Translations under genes and position numbers: made by a program
The notes under the pieces: generated by a model
What the model saw: only the letters and a program-made list of their open reading frames with translations
What the model was told of the DNA's origin: nothing
Database searches by the model: none
Part shown: piece after piece, positions 41,433-50,540 of the stretch
Position numbering within the stretch: the first letter of the stretch is position 1
Layout: every line of letters begins with the position of its first letter
NCBI RefSeq assembly: GCF_023498005.1
Contig: NZ_CP097289.1
Coordinates: 992,001 to 1,056,000 of the forward strand
Length of the DNA: 64,000 nucleotides
Direction of reading: 5' to 3'
Source: Streptomyces durmitorensis
GTDB taxonomy: Bacteria; Actinomycetota; Actinomycetes; Streptomycetales; Streptomycetaceae

Positions 41433-42951
41433 GGCGCCCGAGTACCCGGCCGTCGGCGCGCGTAACGCGGCGCTCCGGCCCGCGCTCGCCGTGCCGAGTG
41501 GCTTGTTCAAAGGCGTGACCGATCTGCAGGACCCGTAGATCGCCGCGGTGCGGTCCGACGATCTGGAGCCCCACCGGCAGTCCGTCCGGGGTGAATCCGG
41601 CGGGCACGGACAGCGCCGGACTGCCGGTCGCGGACACCAGGTACGCCGAGCGCATCCAGTCCAGATAGTCCGCCATCGCCACCCCGTCGACCTCGGCCGG
41701 ATACTCCAACTCGACGGGGAACGGCACGACTTGGCTGGTCGGCAGGACCAGGGCGTCATACCGCTCGAAGAACTCCCGCACCCGGTGGAACAGTTCGGCG
41801 TGCAGCACGGTGGCCCGCTCCAGGTCGATGCCGGTGAGCGCGCTCCCCTGCCGTACGTTGCGGACCAGGCTGGGCTTCATCCGGTCGCCGTCGGTCTCCA
41901 GGAGCGCCCCGAGCCCCAGGTGGAACTGCCAGGCGCGGAAGGTCCTGAACACCTCGTCGGCGCCGGACAGATCGGGGCACGCCTCCTCGACCGCGCACCC
42001 CAGGTCGGCGAGGACGGCGACGGCGGGCGCGAGCACGTCGGTGACCTCGCGGTCGACCGGCACCGCTCCGCCCAGGTCCGGCGACCAGGCGATCCGAAGA
42101 CCCGTCAGATCCCGTGCCAGTGACCCGCCGAACGCGCTCCCCGGCGTCTCCAGGGCGATCGGCGAGCGCGGGTCGGGTCCGGCGACGACGGAGAGGAGCA
42201 GCGCCGCGTCGGCGACCGTGCGCGCCATCGGGCCCTGCACGGCCATCGTCGACCACGGTGCGGTGTCCGGCCAGCTCGGCACGCGGCCCGGCGAGGGGCG
42301 CAGGCCCACCACGTTGCAGAACGACGCGGGGTTGCGCAGCGAACCGCCCATGTCGCTGCCGTCGGCCAGGGGGTGCATGCCGCACGCGAGCGCGGCCGCC
42401 GCTCCCCCGCTGCTGCCGCCCGCCGACCGCCGGAGGTCGTACGGGTTGCGAGTGGCCCCGAAGACCGGGTTGAAGGTGTGTGAACCGGCCGCGAACTCGG
42501 GCACGTTGGTCTTGCCGATGGTGATCGCCCCGGCGGCGCGGATGCGCTCGACGATCAGCTCGTCGCGGTCCGGGACGTTGTCGGCGAGGAGCGGTGTGCC
42601 GTAGGTGGTCCGGATGCCGCGGGTGTCGTGGGTGTCCTTGTGGGCGACGGGCAGGCCGTGCAGCGGGCCGAGCGGCGCGCCGCGCGCGGTTTCCTCGTCG
42701 GCGGTGCGCGCCTCGTCGAGCGCGCGCTCGGCCGTCAGGGTCACCACGGCGTTCACGGCGCCGTTGACCTGCTCGATCCGGTTCAGGTGCGCCTGGACGA
42801 CCTCGCGTGCGGACAGCTCGCGGGTGCGGATCCTGGCGGCGAGTTCGCGGGCGGTGAGCCGGACGAGCTCGGCGGCTTCGGGCACTTGCTGCGCGCCAAG
42901 GTCTTCAGGGACTCGGCGGGCTCGGTGGGCTCGGTGGGCTTCAGGACTCAT
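41410..42951 (-). CDS. Amidase (amidase signature family)
   Basis: 513 aa. Ser-cisSer-Lys triad: Lys in GLPVAHKDTHDTRG, cis-Ser in RSAGGSSGGAAAAL, nucleophile in DGSDMGGSLRNPASF. Cytosolic hydrolase of carboxylic amides; substrate unknown. The C-terminal tail is extended and overlaps the downstream membrane gene. Divergent to clpP. Confidence 0.92.
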   Translation of the reverse strand: MSPEAHRAHRARRVPEDLGAQQVPEAAELVRLTARELAARIRTRELSAREVVQAHLNRIEQVNGAVNAVVTLTAERALDEARTADEETARGAPLGPLHGLPVAHKDTHDTRGIRTTYGTPLLADNVPDRDELIVERIRAAGAITIGKTNVPEFAAGSHTFNPVFGATRNPYDLRRSAGGSSGGAAAALACGMHPLADGSDMGGSLRNPASFCNVVGLRPSPGRVPSWPDTAPWSTMAVQGPMARTVADAALLLSVVAGPDPRSPIALETPGSAFGGSLARDLTGLRIAWSPDLGGAVPVDREVTDVLAPAVAVLADLGCAVEEACPDLSGADEVFRTFRAWQFHLGLGALLETDGDRMKPSLVRNVRQGSALTGIDLERATVLHAELFHRVREFFERYDALVLPTSQVVPFPVELEYPAEVDGVAMADYLDWMRSAYLVSATGSPALSVPAGFTPDGLPVGLQIVGPHRGDLRVLQIGHAFEQATRHGERGPERRVTRADGRVLGRHESSGAS

Positions 42952-43248
42952 ACGACGCTTTCGGCTCGAACGGCTTCGGGGCGGCGGGAGACGGGTCGGG
43001 GCGGCTGACGGCTCGCGGCTGAGGTCGCGACGAGGCGGAGTATGCCCACGTCACCGCGTCGGCCATCCGGTCGCGCGCGCCGCGGCCCCCGCTTTCAGCG
43101 AGCGGCTGAAACACGTCGCAGCTGTTGACTGCGGCGGATCACGCGAACATGCTCCCCAGACGACGTTACGTACGTCCTGTACATTTTTTACAGGAAGCCT
43201 TCAGGAAGCCTCGGGGAGCAGCCGACCCCGGCAGAGGAGAGACGCGCC
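42952..43248. promoter_or_regulatory. Divergent amidase-clpP intergenic region with inverted repeat
   Basis: No gene seen in 297 bases. Near clpP, CCTGTA (43176-43181) and TACAGG (43189-43194) form an inverted repeat around an all A/T-rich centre (CATTTTT), and CAGGAAGCCTT is repeated in tandem at 43191-43201 and 43202-43211. This is a good candidate operator/promoter for clpP. Confidence 0.55.
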
Positions 43249-43884
43249 ATGAACCGACCCTTCGCCCGCCATGTCCTGCCCGAGTTCACCGAGCGCACCA
43301 GCGCGGGGCAGCGGACCCTCGATCCGTACGCGAAGCTGCTGGAGGAGCGCATCGTCTTCCTGGGCACCCCGATCGACGACACCTCGGCCAACGACGTGAT
43401 GGCGCAGTTCATGCACCTCGAACACGCGGCACCGGACCGCGACATCGCGCTCTACATCAACTCCCCCGGCGGCTCCTTCAGTGCCATGACGGCGATCTAC
43501 GACACGATCCAGTTCGTCACCTGCGACGTGGAGACGACCTGCCTCGGCCAGGCGGCGTCGGCGGCAGCCGTCCTCCTTGCCGCGGGCACCCCCGGCAAGC
43601 GGTGCGCGCTGCCCGGCGCCCGCGTGCTGATCCACCAGCCCTCGATCACCGAGCCGATCCACGGCCAGGCAACCGACTTGGCGATCCAGGCCGACGAACT
43701 CCTGCGCACCCGTGCCGCACTGGAGAGGCTGCTGGTCCACCACACGGGCCAGAGCCCGGAGCGCATCGCGGCCGACATCGAGCGGGACAAGATCCTCAGC
43801 GCCCCCGAGGCCGTCGACTACGGCCTGGTGGACCGGATCATCGCGAGCCGTAAGTCGTCCCTCCGCGCCCCGGACGCGCGGTGA
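43249..43884 (+). CDS. clpP: ClpP protease subunit paralogue
   Basis: 211 aa. Catalytic triad Ser104 ([14 protein letters not shown]), His129 (ARVLIHQPS), Asp180 ([13 protein letters not shown]); oligomer handle [12 protein letters not shown] and the terminal YGLVDRII are normal. GQAASMGA is usual after the Ser; here it is AAA. Serine peptidase tetradecamer with Clp ATPases. No adjacent second clpP, as for the housekeeping pair, so it is an accessory ClpP. Confidence 0.94.
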   Translation: MNRPFARHVLPEFTERTSAGQRTLDPYAKLLEERIVFLGTPIDDTSANDVMAQFMHLEHAAPDRDIALYINSPGGSFSAMTAIYDTIQFVTCDVETTCLGQAASAAAVLLAAGTPGKRCALPGARVLIHQPSITEPIHGQATDLAIQADELLRTRAALERLLVHHTGQSPERIAADIERDKILSAPEAVDYGLVDRIIASRKSSLRAPDAR

Positions 43885-43891
43885 TCAGCCG

Positions 43892-44200
43892 ATGCTGCCA
43901 CCCGAACTTCCTCCGCTGCCCGCACTCACCCGCGCCGAGGGCGAGTTGATCGACCGGTATCTCGAAGTGGTCGATCTGGTGGGCCGGATCAACCCCGCCC
44001 GCGCCTCGGACACCTACGGCGGACTGCGCGCCGCCCAGGCCCTGGTCGGCAGCGCGACCGCCCTGCGGGAGGCGCTCACGCTGATGCACCAGCGGGGCGA
44101 GAGCGCCGTGTGTGCGCCGACGTTGGCCCGAGCGCTGCGTGTGCTCGACGGGGAGCGTCGTGCGGAACGAGTCACCGTGCCGCCTCCGTCGGCGTCCTGA
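43892..44200 (+). CDS. Small helical protein downstream of clpP, 102 aa
   Basis: ATG 43892, eight bases after the clpP stop. Helical: LPALTRAEGELIDRYLEVVD, LVGRINPARASDTYGGLRAA, QALVGSATALREALTLMHQR. No motif recognised. Tight spacing suggests cotranscription with clpP; it could be an adaptor or regulator, which is inference. Confidence 0.7.
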   Translation: MLPPELPPLPALTRAEGELIDRYLEVVDLVGRINPARASDTYGGLRAAQALVGSATALREALTLMHQRGESAVCAPTLARALRVLDGERRAERVTVPPPSAS

Positions 44201-44535
44201 GCACCCGTCACCCCGGCATCCCGAGCCCGAACCGTCCGGGGCCGGTCTCAAACGAACCAAACGGGCTACCTCGTTCGGCGTAGACGATCGTCGTTATTTG
44301 AGACGTCTTCGGTTGCGTCAGATGTGTACGCGAGTGCCGGAATTACTCGTTCCGGTGCTGGTCGAACGATCGTCGGAGTGCCCGGCCCGATCTCGAATCC
44401 GACCTTGTCCACCCGAACGGTTCAGCCGTGAGGAGCCTCACAAAACACCGTTTCGGCTCGGAATTCGACCCCTTGACGGGTCAAGATCCCTTCCGACGAC
44501 AAGCCCCCGCCACAGCGGCGGGGCGGTCCGGGCGG
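44201..44535 (+). promoter_or_regulatory. Intergenic leader upstream of the riboswitch
   Basis: No convincing gene. The palindrome ACGATCGT occurs at 44284-44291 and 44366-44373, each in an A/T-richer setting; possible operators or chance. The promoter for the riboswitch transcript should lie in this stretch. Confidence 0.4.
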
Positions 44536-44716
44536 ACGCCGAGTCCTGCCGCCGCCCGGATGACCGGTCGACATCGGTGCATCGGCAGGAGTGGAGGACC
44601 CAGGCATGACGGGTCGGTCCGGAAGGTCCGGACGCCGACCCTTGGGGTGAAGCCGCACAGCGCGGCCGGGCAACTTCGCCAGCCCGAATCCGACAGGTCA
44701 TCCTTCACAGGCGGTT
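44536..44716 (+). ncRNA. c-di-AMP riboswitch (ydaO-yuaA type)
   Basis: Conserved elements in order: GGAGGACCCAGG (about 44592-44603), the stem-loop with GGTCCGGAAGGTCCGG, TTGGGGTGAA (about 44641-44650), CAGCCCGAATCCGACAGG and CACAGGCG (to about 44713). The 5' arm GTCCTGCCG pairs with CGGCAGGAGT. This matches the ydaO aptamer that binds two c-di-AMP and in actinobacteria precedes cell-wall hydrolase genes. It ends 16 bases before the NlpC/P60 ATG. Confidence 0.92.
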
Positions 44717-44731
44717 GACGAAGGGTTGCGC

Positions 44732-45205
44732 ATGACCGCGCTGAATCATGTTCCGTCGCTGCTCACCAGGGCCGGTTCCGTATCGGCCCTCACGCTCGCC
44801 GTCGTAGGCGGCACCCTCGTGGCCCCAGGGCTCACGTCGGAAGCCGAGGCCGCGACACACGGGACCAAAGCGCTCAAGATCGCTGCCTCCAAGAAGGGCT
44901 CTCCGTACGGATACGGGGCCGCGGGGCCGAACCGGTTCGACTGCTCGGGCCTGACGCTCTACTCGTTCAAGCGCACGGGCAAGAAGCTGCCGCGCACCGC
45001 CGCGCAGCAGTACAACAAGACCCGCCACGTCTCGGCGTCGAAGCGCTCCCGCGGCGACCTGGTCTTCTTCCACTCCGGGCGGAGCGTCTACCACGTCGGC
45101 ATCTACGCCGGGAAGGGCAAGATCTGGCACGCGCCCAAGAGGGGGACCGTCGTGCGCCTCGAGAAGATCTGGACGAAGAGCGTCTCGTACGGCCGGGTGC
45201 GCTGA
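44732..45205 (+). CDS. Secreted NlpC/P60 cell-wall hydrolase
   Basis: 157 aa from ATG 44732 (GAAGG upstream). Signal peptide 1-40 (LTSEAEA-A). NlpC/P60 domain 44-157 with Cys71 (FDCSGLTLYSF), His121 (VYHVGIYAG) and His133 as catalytic set. DL-endopeptidase cleaving peptidoglycan stems. Under a c-di-AMP riboswitch, tying wall lysis to osmotic or turgor signals. No LysM or SH3 domain. Confidence 0.93.
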   Translation: MTALNHVPSLLTRAGSVSALTLAVVGGTLVAPGLTSEAEAATHGTKALKIAASKKGSPYGYGAAGPNRFDCSGLTLYSFKRTGKKLPRTAAQQYNKTRHVSASKRSRGDLVFFHSGRSVYHVGIYAGKGKIWHAPKRGTVVRLEKIWTKSVSYGRVR

Positions 45206-45273
45206 CAGCCCGTCACCGACCGTCGACCGCAGACCTGTCGGAGGGCGGCGGCGGCCTCACGGCCGCTGCCGCC

Positions 45274-45321
45274 GCTCGACCGGCCCTCCGCTCGACCGGC
45301 CCTCCGCTCGACCGGCCCTCC
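45274..45321. repeat. Three perfect 16-bp tandem repeats
   Basis: GCTCGACCGGCCCTCC at 45274-45289, 45290-45305 and 45306-45321, in the gap between the NlpC/P60 gene and the membrane protein gene. Sixteen is not a multiple of three, so not coding; slippage-type. Confidence 0.9.
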
Positions 45322-45373
45322 GTTCGGCGCGCCCGCCGGGCGTGGAGCACGTCGACGCGGATACTCGGTCGCC

Positions 45374-45934
45374 ATGTCCGAAAACAACGGTTCCCGCTCC
45401 TCGGGCGAGTCCTCCGACGCCCGCAACGAGACGACACTCGAACGCGCCGACCGCAATTTCTCCGAGATCCTCCAGGAACTGCGCGTCACACAGGCCGGCG
45501 TGCAGATCCTCTTCGCGTTCCTGCTGACGCTCGCCTTCACCGAGCGCTTTCCCTCGCTCGACACGGTGCAGCGCACCACGTACGTGACCACGCTGCTGCT
45601 CGCGGTCCTGTCCGCCGCGCTGTTCACGGCGCCGGCCGCCGTGCACAGGTCGCTGTTCGGGCAGCACTCCAAGCCGCGGATCGTGCGGGTCTCGTCCCGT
45701 CTCGCCGGCATCGGCATGGCGGTCCTGGTGTTCGCGCTCGCCGGTTCCGTGCTCCTGGTCGTGGACGTGGCCGTGGGCCGCACCGGCGGGATCATCGCGA
45801 GCGCGGGCACGCTGGTGGTGTGCGCGGGCCTGTGGGGCCTGCTGCCCGTTCTGCTGCGCGGCGCGGGCAAGGGCCGGGACCCGGAATCGGACACCGGCGC
45901 GTCGGACGACGTCAGGCCATCAGGGCCTCGGTGA
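45374..45934 (+). CDS. DUF6328-like membrane protein, 186 aa
   Basis: N-terminal soluble part (ERADRNFSEILQELRVTQAG), then four membrane helices at about 45-62, 69-90, 112-133, 140-160. NFSEILQELRVTQAGVQILF is characteristic of DUF6328 proteins. Function unknown. Its end overlaps the opposite LysE gene by 23 bases. Confidence 0.85.
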   Translation: MSENNGSRSSGESSDARNETTLERADRNFSEILQELRVTQAGVQILFAFLLTLAFTERFPSLDTVQRTTYVTTLLLAVLSAALFTAPAAVHRSLFGQHSKPRIVRVSSRLAGIGMAVLVFALAGSVLLVVDVAVGRTGGIIASAGTLVVCAGLWGLLPVLLRGAGKGRDPESDTGASDDVRPSGPR

Positions 45935-46541
45935 GGAGCACCAGGCCGAGGACGCTCAGCGCGACGCCCGTGCCGCCCTCGATCGCGCGGGCCGTACGCG
46001 GCCTGCGCAGCCGGCGGCCAAGACGGTCCACCAGGAGCGCGACGACCGGGAACCACACCAGGGCAAGCGCCACGATGATCGACGCGAGCAGCAGTGTCCT
46101 CGGCATCGCGGGGCTGCCCGCGGGCACGAACTGGGGAAGGACGCTGAGGAAGGTGATGGGCGCCTTGGGGTTGAGGGCGTTGGTGAAAAAGCCCTGCCGC
46201 AGGCTGCCCCCGGCCGCCGGCTGTTCCGCGCCGTCCGGCACCCCGAAACTCGCCAGGGGCCGCGCCGCCGACCGCAGCGCGCGATACCCGAGGTACAGCA
46301 CATAGGCACCGCCGAGGACCTGGAGCGCCCGGAACAGCGTGGGAACCGCCGTGAGGACCGCGGCGACCCCGGCCACCGCGAGCGCCGTGTGCACCAGGAG
46401 CCCGCCCGCGACACCGATCGCGCAGGTGACCCCGGCGCGGCGGGAGGCGAGGGAGTTGCGCACCACGACGGCGAAGTCGGCGCCCGGCATGGCGACCATG
46501 CCCGCGGCGACGCCGGTGAAGGCGACCAGTTGAGCGTCCAT
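45912..46541 (-). CDS. LysE/RhtB-family amino-acid exporter
   Basis: 209 aa, six helices. Family motif near the start: GVAAGMVAMPGADFAVVVRN, then LQVLGGAYVLYLGYRALRSA, and GFFTNALNPKAPITFLSVLP. Exports amino acids or related compounds. Divergent from a LysR gene that probably controls it. Confidence 0.92.
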   Translation of the reverse strand: MDAQLVAFTGVAAGMVAMPGADFAVVVRNSLASRRAGVTCAIGVAGGLLVHTALAVAGVAAVLTAVPTLFRALQVLGGAYVLYLGYRALRSAARPLASFGVPDGAEQPAAGGSLRQGFFTNALNPKAPITFLSVLPQFVPAGSPAMPRTLLLASIIVALALVWFPVVALLVDRLGRRLRRPRTARAIEGGTGVALSVLGLVLLTEALMA

Positions 46542-46562
46542 GGCCGCCAGCCTGCCGTTCTT

Positions 46563-46609
46563 CTGCCTTCAGCGGGTATGTGGAATATCCTGGGTCTGCC
46601 TTAAGCAGG
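46563..46609. promoter_or_regulatory. Repeated dyads in the lysE-lysR intergenic region
   Basis: CTGCCTTAAGCAGG (46596-46609) is an imperfect dyad, and a degraded copy, CTGCCTTCAGCGGG, lies at 46563-46576. LysR-type regulators typically bind two such sites between divergent genes. Confidence 0.5.
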
Positions 46610-46670
46610 CGTTTAGCCCCACGCCGCCGGACAGCCCCACCGCCCGTCGGCTCCTGCACCGGGAGACACC

Positions 46671-47582
46671 ATGTACGACCCGACGCGGCTCGCCGCACTG
46701 GTGGCGGTCTCCGAGGCCGGGTCGATCACTCGCGCGGCCGAGCGCCTCGGATACACCGTGCCCGCCCTCTCCCAGCAGCTGGCCAAGCTCGAACGGGAGG
46801 CGGGCACCGCGCTCCTGGTCCGGCACCACCGCGGGGCGCGGCTGACCGGCGCGGGCGAGCTGCTGCTCGCGCGGGCGCGCCGGGTCCTTGACGAGATGGA
46901 GCAGGCCCGGCACGAACTGGCCCAGCTGGCGGGCCTGTCCGGCGGCAGGCTGCGCGTGGGGACCTTCACCACCGCCGGGATCCATCTGGTGCCGCCCGCG
47001 CTGACCGCGTTCCGCCGCGCCCATCCGGACGTCGATCTGACGGTACGGGGCTATGAACCGCCGCTCGGTGTCGCGGCCGTGGCGGCGGGCCATGTCGACC
47101 TGGCGCTCACGCACACGTACGAGCCCGCGGATCCGGTGGCGCTGCCCGCGTCCGTGACCGCGGAGCCGATCCTGGTCGAGGAGCTGGTCCTGGTGACCTC
47201 GCCCGGCCACGCGCTGGCGAGCGCGTCGTCGCGGCTGCCCCTGACCGAACTCGCCGGACAGCCGCTGATCAGCATGGCGCCGACGCATCCGCCACGCCAG
47301 GGCGTGGAGTCCGCGCTCTTCCGGGCCGGGGCGACACCTGCGGTCCTGGTCGAGACTCCGGGATACGCGCTGGTGTGCGCGCTGGTCAGCGCCGGGCTCG
47401 GCGTCGCCGTCGTACCGGAGATGGTGGCGAGGACGGCGGCCACCCCGGTGGGGGTCAGGCCCCTGGAGCCGGGGGATCTGCGCCGCACGATCTCGGTCGT
47501 CCACCGCACCGACGAGTCGCACCCCGCGGCGGACACCTTCAGGGCCCTGCTCCGTGGCGCCTTCGGACGCTCACCGGGGTGA
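46671..47582 (+). CDS. LysR-family regulator
   Basis: 303 aa. N-terminal winged HTH: TRLAALVAVSEAGSITRAAE, RLGYTVPALSQQLAKLEREA, then linker helix and two-lobe periplasmic-binding-like effector domain (90-295). Divergent to the LysE exporter, so likely its activator, sensing an amino acid. End overlaps the HATPase gene by 12 bases. Confidence 0.93.
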   Translation: MYDPTRLAALVAVSEAGSITRAAERLGYTVPALSQQLAKLEREAGTALLVRHHRGARLTGAGELLLARARRVLDEMEQARHELAQLAGLSGGRLRVGTFTTAGIHLVPPALTAFRRAHPDVDLTVRGYEPPLGVAAVAAGHVDLALTHTYEPADPVALPASVTAEPILVEELVLVTSPGHALASASSRLPLTELAGQPLISMAPTHPPRQGVESALFRAGATPAVLVETPGYALVCALVSAGLGVAVVPEMVARTAATPVGVRPLEPGDLRRTISVVHRTDESHPAADTFRALLRGAFGRSPG

Positions 47583-48032
47583 GGGCGAGGAGGCCGCTGT
47601 CCCGCCGCGGACCGGCGCGGTCCACGGCAGCGCGATCCAGACCGTCTTGCCGCCCTCGGGGGTGGGCGTGACCGAGAGCCTGCCGCCACACTCCATGGTC
47701 AGCCAGCGGATGATCACCAGGCCTCGGCCGTTGTCCTGCTGGACGGCTGCGGGCAGCCGCTTGGGGTAGCGGGGGTGGCTGTCGGTGACGCCGATGCGCA
47801 GCTGCTCCTCCCGGTCCAGCTCGATGTCCACCGTGAAGGTGGGTGACTCGCCCCGGGTGTGCTGGACGGCGTTCGTGGCGAGTTCGGAGACGATGAGCCG
47901 GACCGTGTCGGCCACTTCGGTATCACCTGGCAGGCCCCACTCGCCGAGGATGTTCGAGACGAACTTCCGGGCCGCGGAGACCGAGGCAGGAGCGCTCGGC
48001 AGGGTGACGGATGCTTCCTGAAGGTCTGCCAT
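47571..48032 (-). CDS. HATPase_c (RsbW-like) regulatory kinase
   Basis: 153 aa from ATG 48032. GHKL fold: RLIVSELATNAVQHTRG (N box), DNGRGLVIIRWL (G1), GGKTVWIALPW. In Streptomyces such proteins neighbour XRE/DUF5753 and DUF397 genes and act as anti-sigma or signalling kinases. Divergent to those two genes here. Confidence 0.9.
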   Translation of the reverse strand: MADLQEASVTLPSAPASVSAARKFVSNILGEWGLPGDTEVADTVRLIVSELATNAVQHTRGESPTFTVDIELDREEQLRIGVTDSHPRYPKRLPAAVQQDNGRGLVIIRWLTMECGGRLSVTPTPEGGKTVWIALPWTAPVRGGTAASSPSPR

Positions 48033-48302
48033 GGCGACGTGTCCCTTTCCCACCGGGGCTCGGCTCCGACTCGTAGCGGAAGGCACGAGGACAGTCCCGG
48101 AATGGTGCTTCGCGCCAGCCTGCCACTCTTGGGGTGCTCAGAGGTGGCCATCCACCAAGATGTGCATATATCTGTCGCTCGAAGCGGTGAACTCTGCTAC
48201 GAGAGACCGTATTTGGGCGGCAGGCCGACGCTTCCTCTACTGTCGCCGGGAAGAGGGCGGAGTGAGGCCGAAAAAGGAGGCTCCGTCCGAAAGGAGACGG
48301 AC

Positions 48303-49163
48303 ATGCGGTACGGTCCCGCGGTGCGCCGAAGGAAACTCGGCGCCGAACTGCGTGCACTGCGCACGCACGCCGGGCTCACCAGTGGCCAGGCGGCGGACCG
48401 GGTCGGCTGGCATCAGTCGAAGGTGAGCCGGATCGAGACGGGGCGTAGCAGCGTCAAGGCGGCCGACGTACGCCTGCTGCTCGAGGCGTACGAGGTGCGG
48501 GACCCCCGACTGCGCCAGTTGCTGGTGGCGCTGGCGGGCTCGGACGACGACGGCGGACGCCGCCACTGGTGGCACGCCTACCGCGAGCTGCTGCCGCCCG
48601 CCTACCGCGACTTCATCAGCCTGGAGTCACAGGCCTGTCGGATGCGCACCCTGGAGACCACCGTCGTGCCCGGCCTGCTGCAGACGCCGGACTACGCGCG
48701 TGCGGTGACGCGGGCCGCCCTTGACGGACTGCCGGAGGAACAGGTGGACACGCTGGTCGAGGTGCGTCTGGCGCGTCAGGACGTGCTGCGCGCGGCTCCG
48801 CCGCTGCGACTGAGCGTGATCCTGGACGAGGCGGTGCTGCACCGGCCGGTGGGCGGGAATCATGTGCTCGCGGGTCAGTTGAAACGGTTACTGGAAGCCG
48901 CACAGTTGCCCCATGTACGACTTCAGGTGTTGCCGTTCGCCGCCGGAGAGCACGTGGGCCTCATCGGATCTTTCGTTATCTTCTCCTTTCCGAACATTGC
49001 TGATCTGGATGTGGTTGTTCTAGACCACTTGACGAGTAGCCTCTACCTCGAACGGAGAGAAGACCTCCAGGCATACACGGATGCCTTCAACTCCCTTCAA
49101 GGAAAAGCACTTTCACCCGAGGAATCAACGGATCACATCGCCGGGATAGGTGACGGCGCGTAA
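48303..49163 (+). CDS. XRE regulator with DUF5753 domain
   Basis: 286 aa from ATG 48303 (AAAGGAGA upstream). HTH at 8-65: LGAELRALRTHAGLTSGQAA, DRVGWHQSKVSRIETGRSSV. DUF5753 at 95-275 (SLESQACRMRTLETTVVPGL, LQTPDYARAVTRAAL). WhiJ-like developmental regulators have this layout. Paired with a DUF397 protein downstream. Confidence 0.93.
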   Translation: MRYGPAVRRRKLGAELRALRTHAGLTSGQAADRVGWHQSKVSRIETGRSSVKAADVRLLLEAYEVRDPRLRQLLVALAGSDDDGGRRHWWHAYRELLPPAYRDFISLESQACRMRTLETTVVPGLLQTPDYARAVTRAALDGLPEEQVDTLVEVRLARQDVLRAAPPLRLSVILDEAVLHRPVGGNHVLAGQLKRLLEAAQLPHVRLQVLPFAAGEHVGLIGSFVIFSFPNIADLDVVVLDHLTSSLYLERREDLQAYTDAFNSLQGKALSPEESTDHIAGIGDGA

Positions 49164-49172
49164 GGAGGCACC

Positions 49173-49397
49173 ATGACTGCACTGCCTCGGCACGTACCCT
49201 CAAGCACTTCTCTGCACGGCGCACGGTGGTATCGCAGCAGCCGCAGCAACGGCATGAACAACTGCGTGGAGACAGCCTCGCTCGCTTCAGGGCCGAAGCA
49301 GGGGCTTCTCGCCGTGCGCGATTCGAAGAACACGGCAGGGCCCGCCCTGCTCTTCTCACCCGCCACATGGGAGGCCTTCGTCCACGGCCTCCGGTGA
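49173..49397 (+). CDS. DUF397 protein, 74 aa
   Basis: Signature RWYRSSRSNGMNNCVETASL, VRDSKNTAGPALLFSPATWE AFV. ATG 49173 lies nine bases after the XRE gene. DUF397 proteins act with XRE/DUF5753 partners as small modulators, toxin-antitoxin-like in some cases. Stop abuts bioF's stop. Confidence 0.93.
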   Translation: MTALPRHVPSSTSLHGARWYRSSRSNGMNNCVETASLASGPKQGLLAVRDSKNTAGPALLFSPATWEAFVHGLR

Positions 49398-50540
49398 CTA
49401 CCGGGGTGCGGTGCGGCTGATCACTCGTACGGCATCGGCAATCTGCGCGCCGGTGAGATCCGCACGTGCGGTCAGCCGCAGCCGCGAGATGCCGTCGGGC
49501 ACCGACGGCGGACGGAAGCAGCCGACGGCGAGACCGGCGCCCCGGCAGTCGGCGGCCCACCGCACGGCCGCTTCCGGTGACGGTGCGCGCACGGAGACGA
49601 CGGCGGCGTCGGGACGTACCGCCGAGAGACCTTCCGCCGTGAGGCGCTCATGCAGCTCGGCCGCGACCGCGCGGGCCCGGGCGGCGCGCTCCGGCTCCCG
49701 CACGAGCAGCCGCAGGGCGGCCAGTGCCGCACCCGCGGCGGCGGGGGCGAGCCCGGTGTCGAAGATGAAGGTGCGGGCCGCGTTGATCAGGTGGTCGATG
49801 ACCTTGGCGGGGCCGAGGACCGCGCCGCCCTGGCTGCCGAACGACTTCGACAGGGTGACCGTGGCCACCGTGTGGGCGGTGCCCGCGAGCCCGGCCGCCT
49901 GCGGTGCGCCCCGTCCGCCGTCGCCGAGCACGCCGAGTCCATGGGCGTCGTCGACGATGAGCCCGGCGCCGAACTCGCCACAAGCGGAAGACAGTTCGAT
50001 GAGTGAAGCCGCGTCGCCGTCGACCGAGAAGACCGTGTCCGACACGACGACCGCGGGACCCGCGTGGGAGTCCAGCGTCTTGCGCACCGCTTCGGGATCG
50101 GCGTGCGGCACCACCTGCGTCGTCCCGCGCGCGAGGCGGCAGCCGTCGATCAGCGAGGCGTGGTTGCCCGCGTCCGAGACGATGAGCGAGCCGTGCGGGG
50201 CGAGGGCGGTGACGGCGGCGAGGTTCGCGGCGTATCCGGAGGAGAGGACCAGGGCGGCCTCGAAGCCGCAGAACTCGGCGAGCTCCCGCTCCAGTTCCGC
50301 GTGCAGCTCCGTGGAGCCCGTCACCAGGCGTGATCCGGTCGCCCCGCCGCCCCAGCGACGGGCCGCGGCCGCGGCGCCCCCGGTGATCTCGGGGTGTCTG
50401 GCCAGGCCCAGGTAGTCGTTGCTCGCCAGGTCGAGGAGGCCGCCGGAGTCGGCGGGGCGGGGGCGCAGGGTGCGGACCAGTCCGGCCTGTGCGCGCAGGC
50501 TCGCCTGCTCGTCGATCCAGTCGAACGGCGCGCTCGCCAT
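49398..50540 (-). CDS. bioF: 8-amino-7-oxononanoate synthase
   Basis: 380 aa, PLP fold type [52 protein letters not shown] and Lys in [12 protein letters not shown]. Condenses pimeloyl thioester with alanine, second-last steps before bioA. Divergent to bioB across a 163-base gap. Confidence 0.95.
   Translation of the reverse strand: MASAPFDWIDEQASLRAQAGLVRTLRPRPADSGGLLDLASNDYLGLARHPEITGGAAAAARRWGGGATGSRLVTGSTELHAELERELAEFCGFEAALVLSSGYAANLAAVTALAPHGSLIVSDAGNHASLIDGCRLARGTTQVVPHADPEAVRKTLDSHAGPAVVVSDTVFSVDGDAASLIELSSACGEFGAGLIVDDAHGLGVLGDGGRGAPQAAGLAGTAHTVATVTLSKSFGSQGGAVLGPAKVIDHLINAARTFIFDTGLAPAAAGAALAALRLLVREPERAARARAVAAELHERLTAEGLSAVRPDAAVVSVRAPSPEAAVRWAADCRGAGLAVGCFRPPSVPDGISRLRLTARADLTGAQIADAVRVISRTAPR

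Noticed and set aside
45240..45325. CRISPR array
   Set aside because: 16-bp repeats are contiguous with no spacers.
45103..46698. 531-codon minus-strand reading
   Set aside because: Spans NlpC/P60, DUF6328 and LysE genes; no start site or domain.
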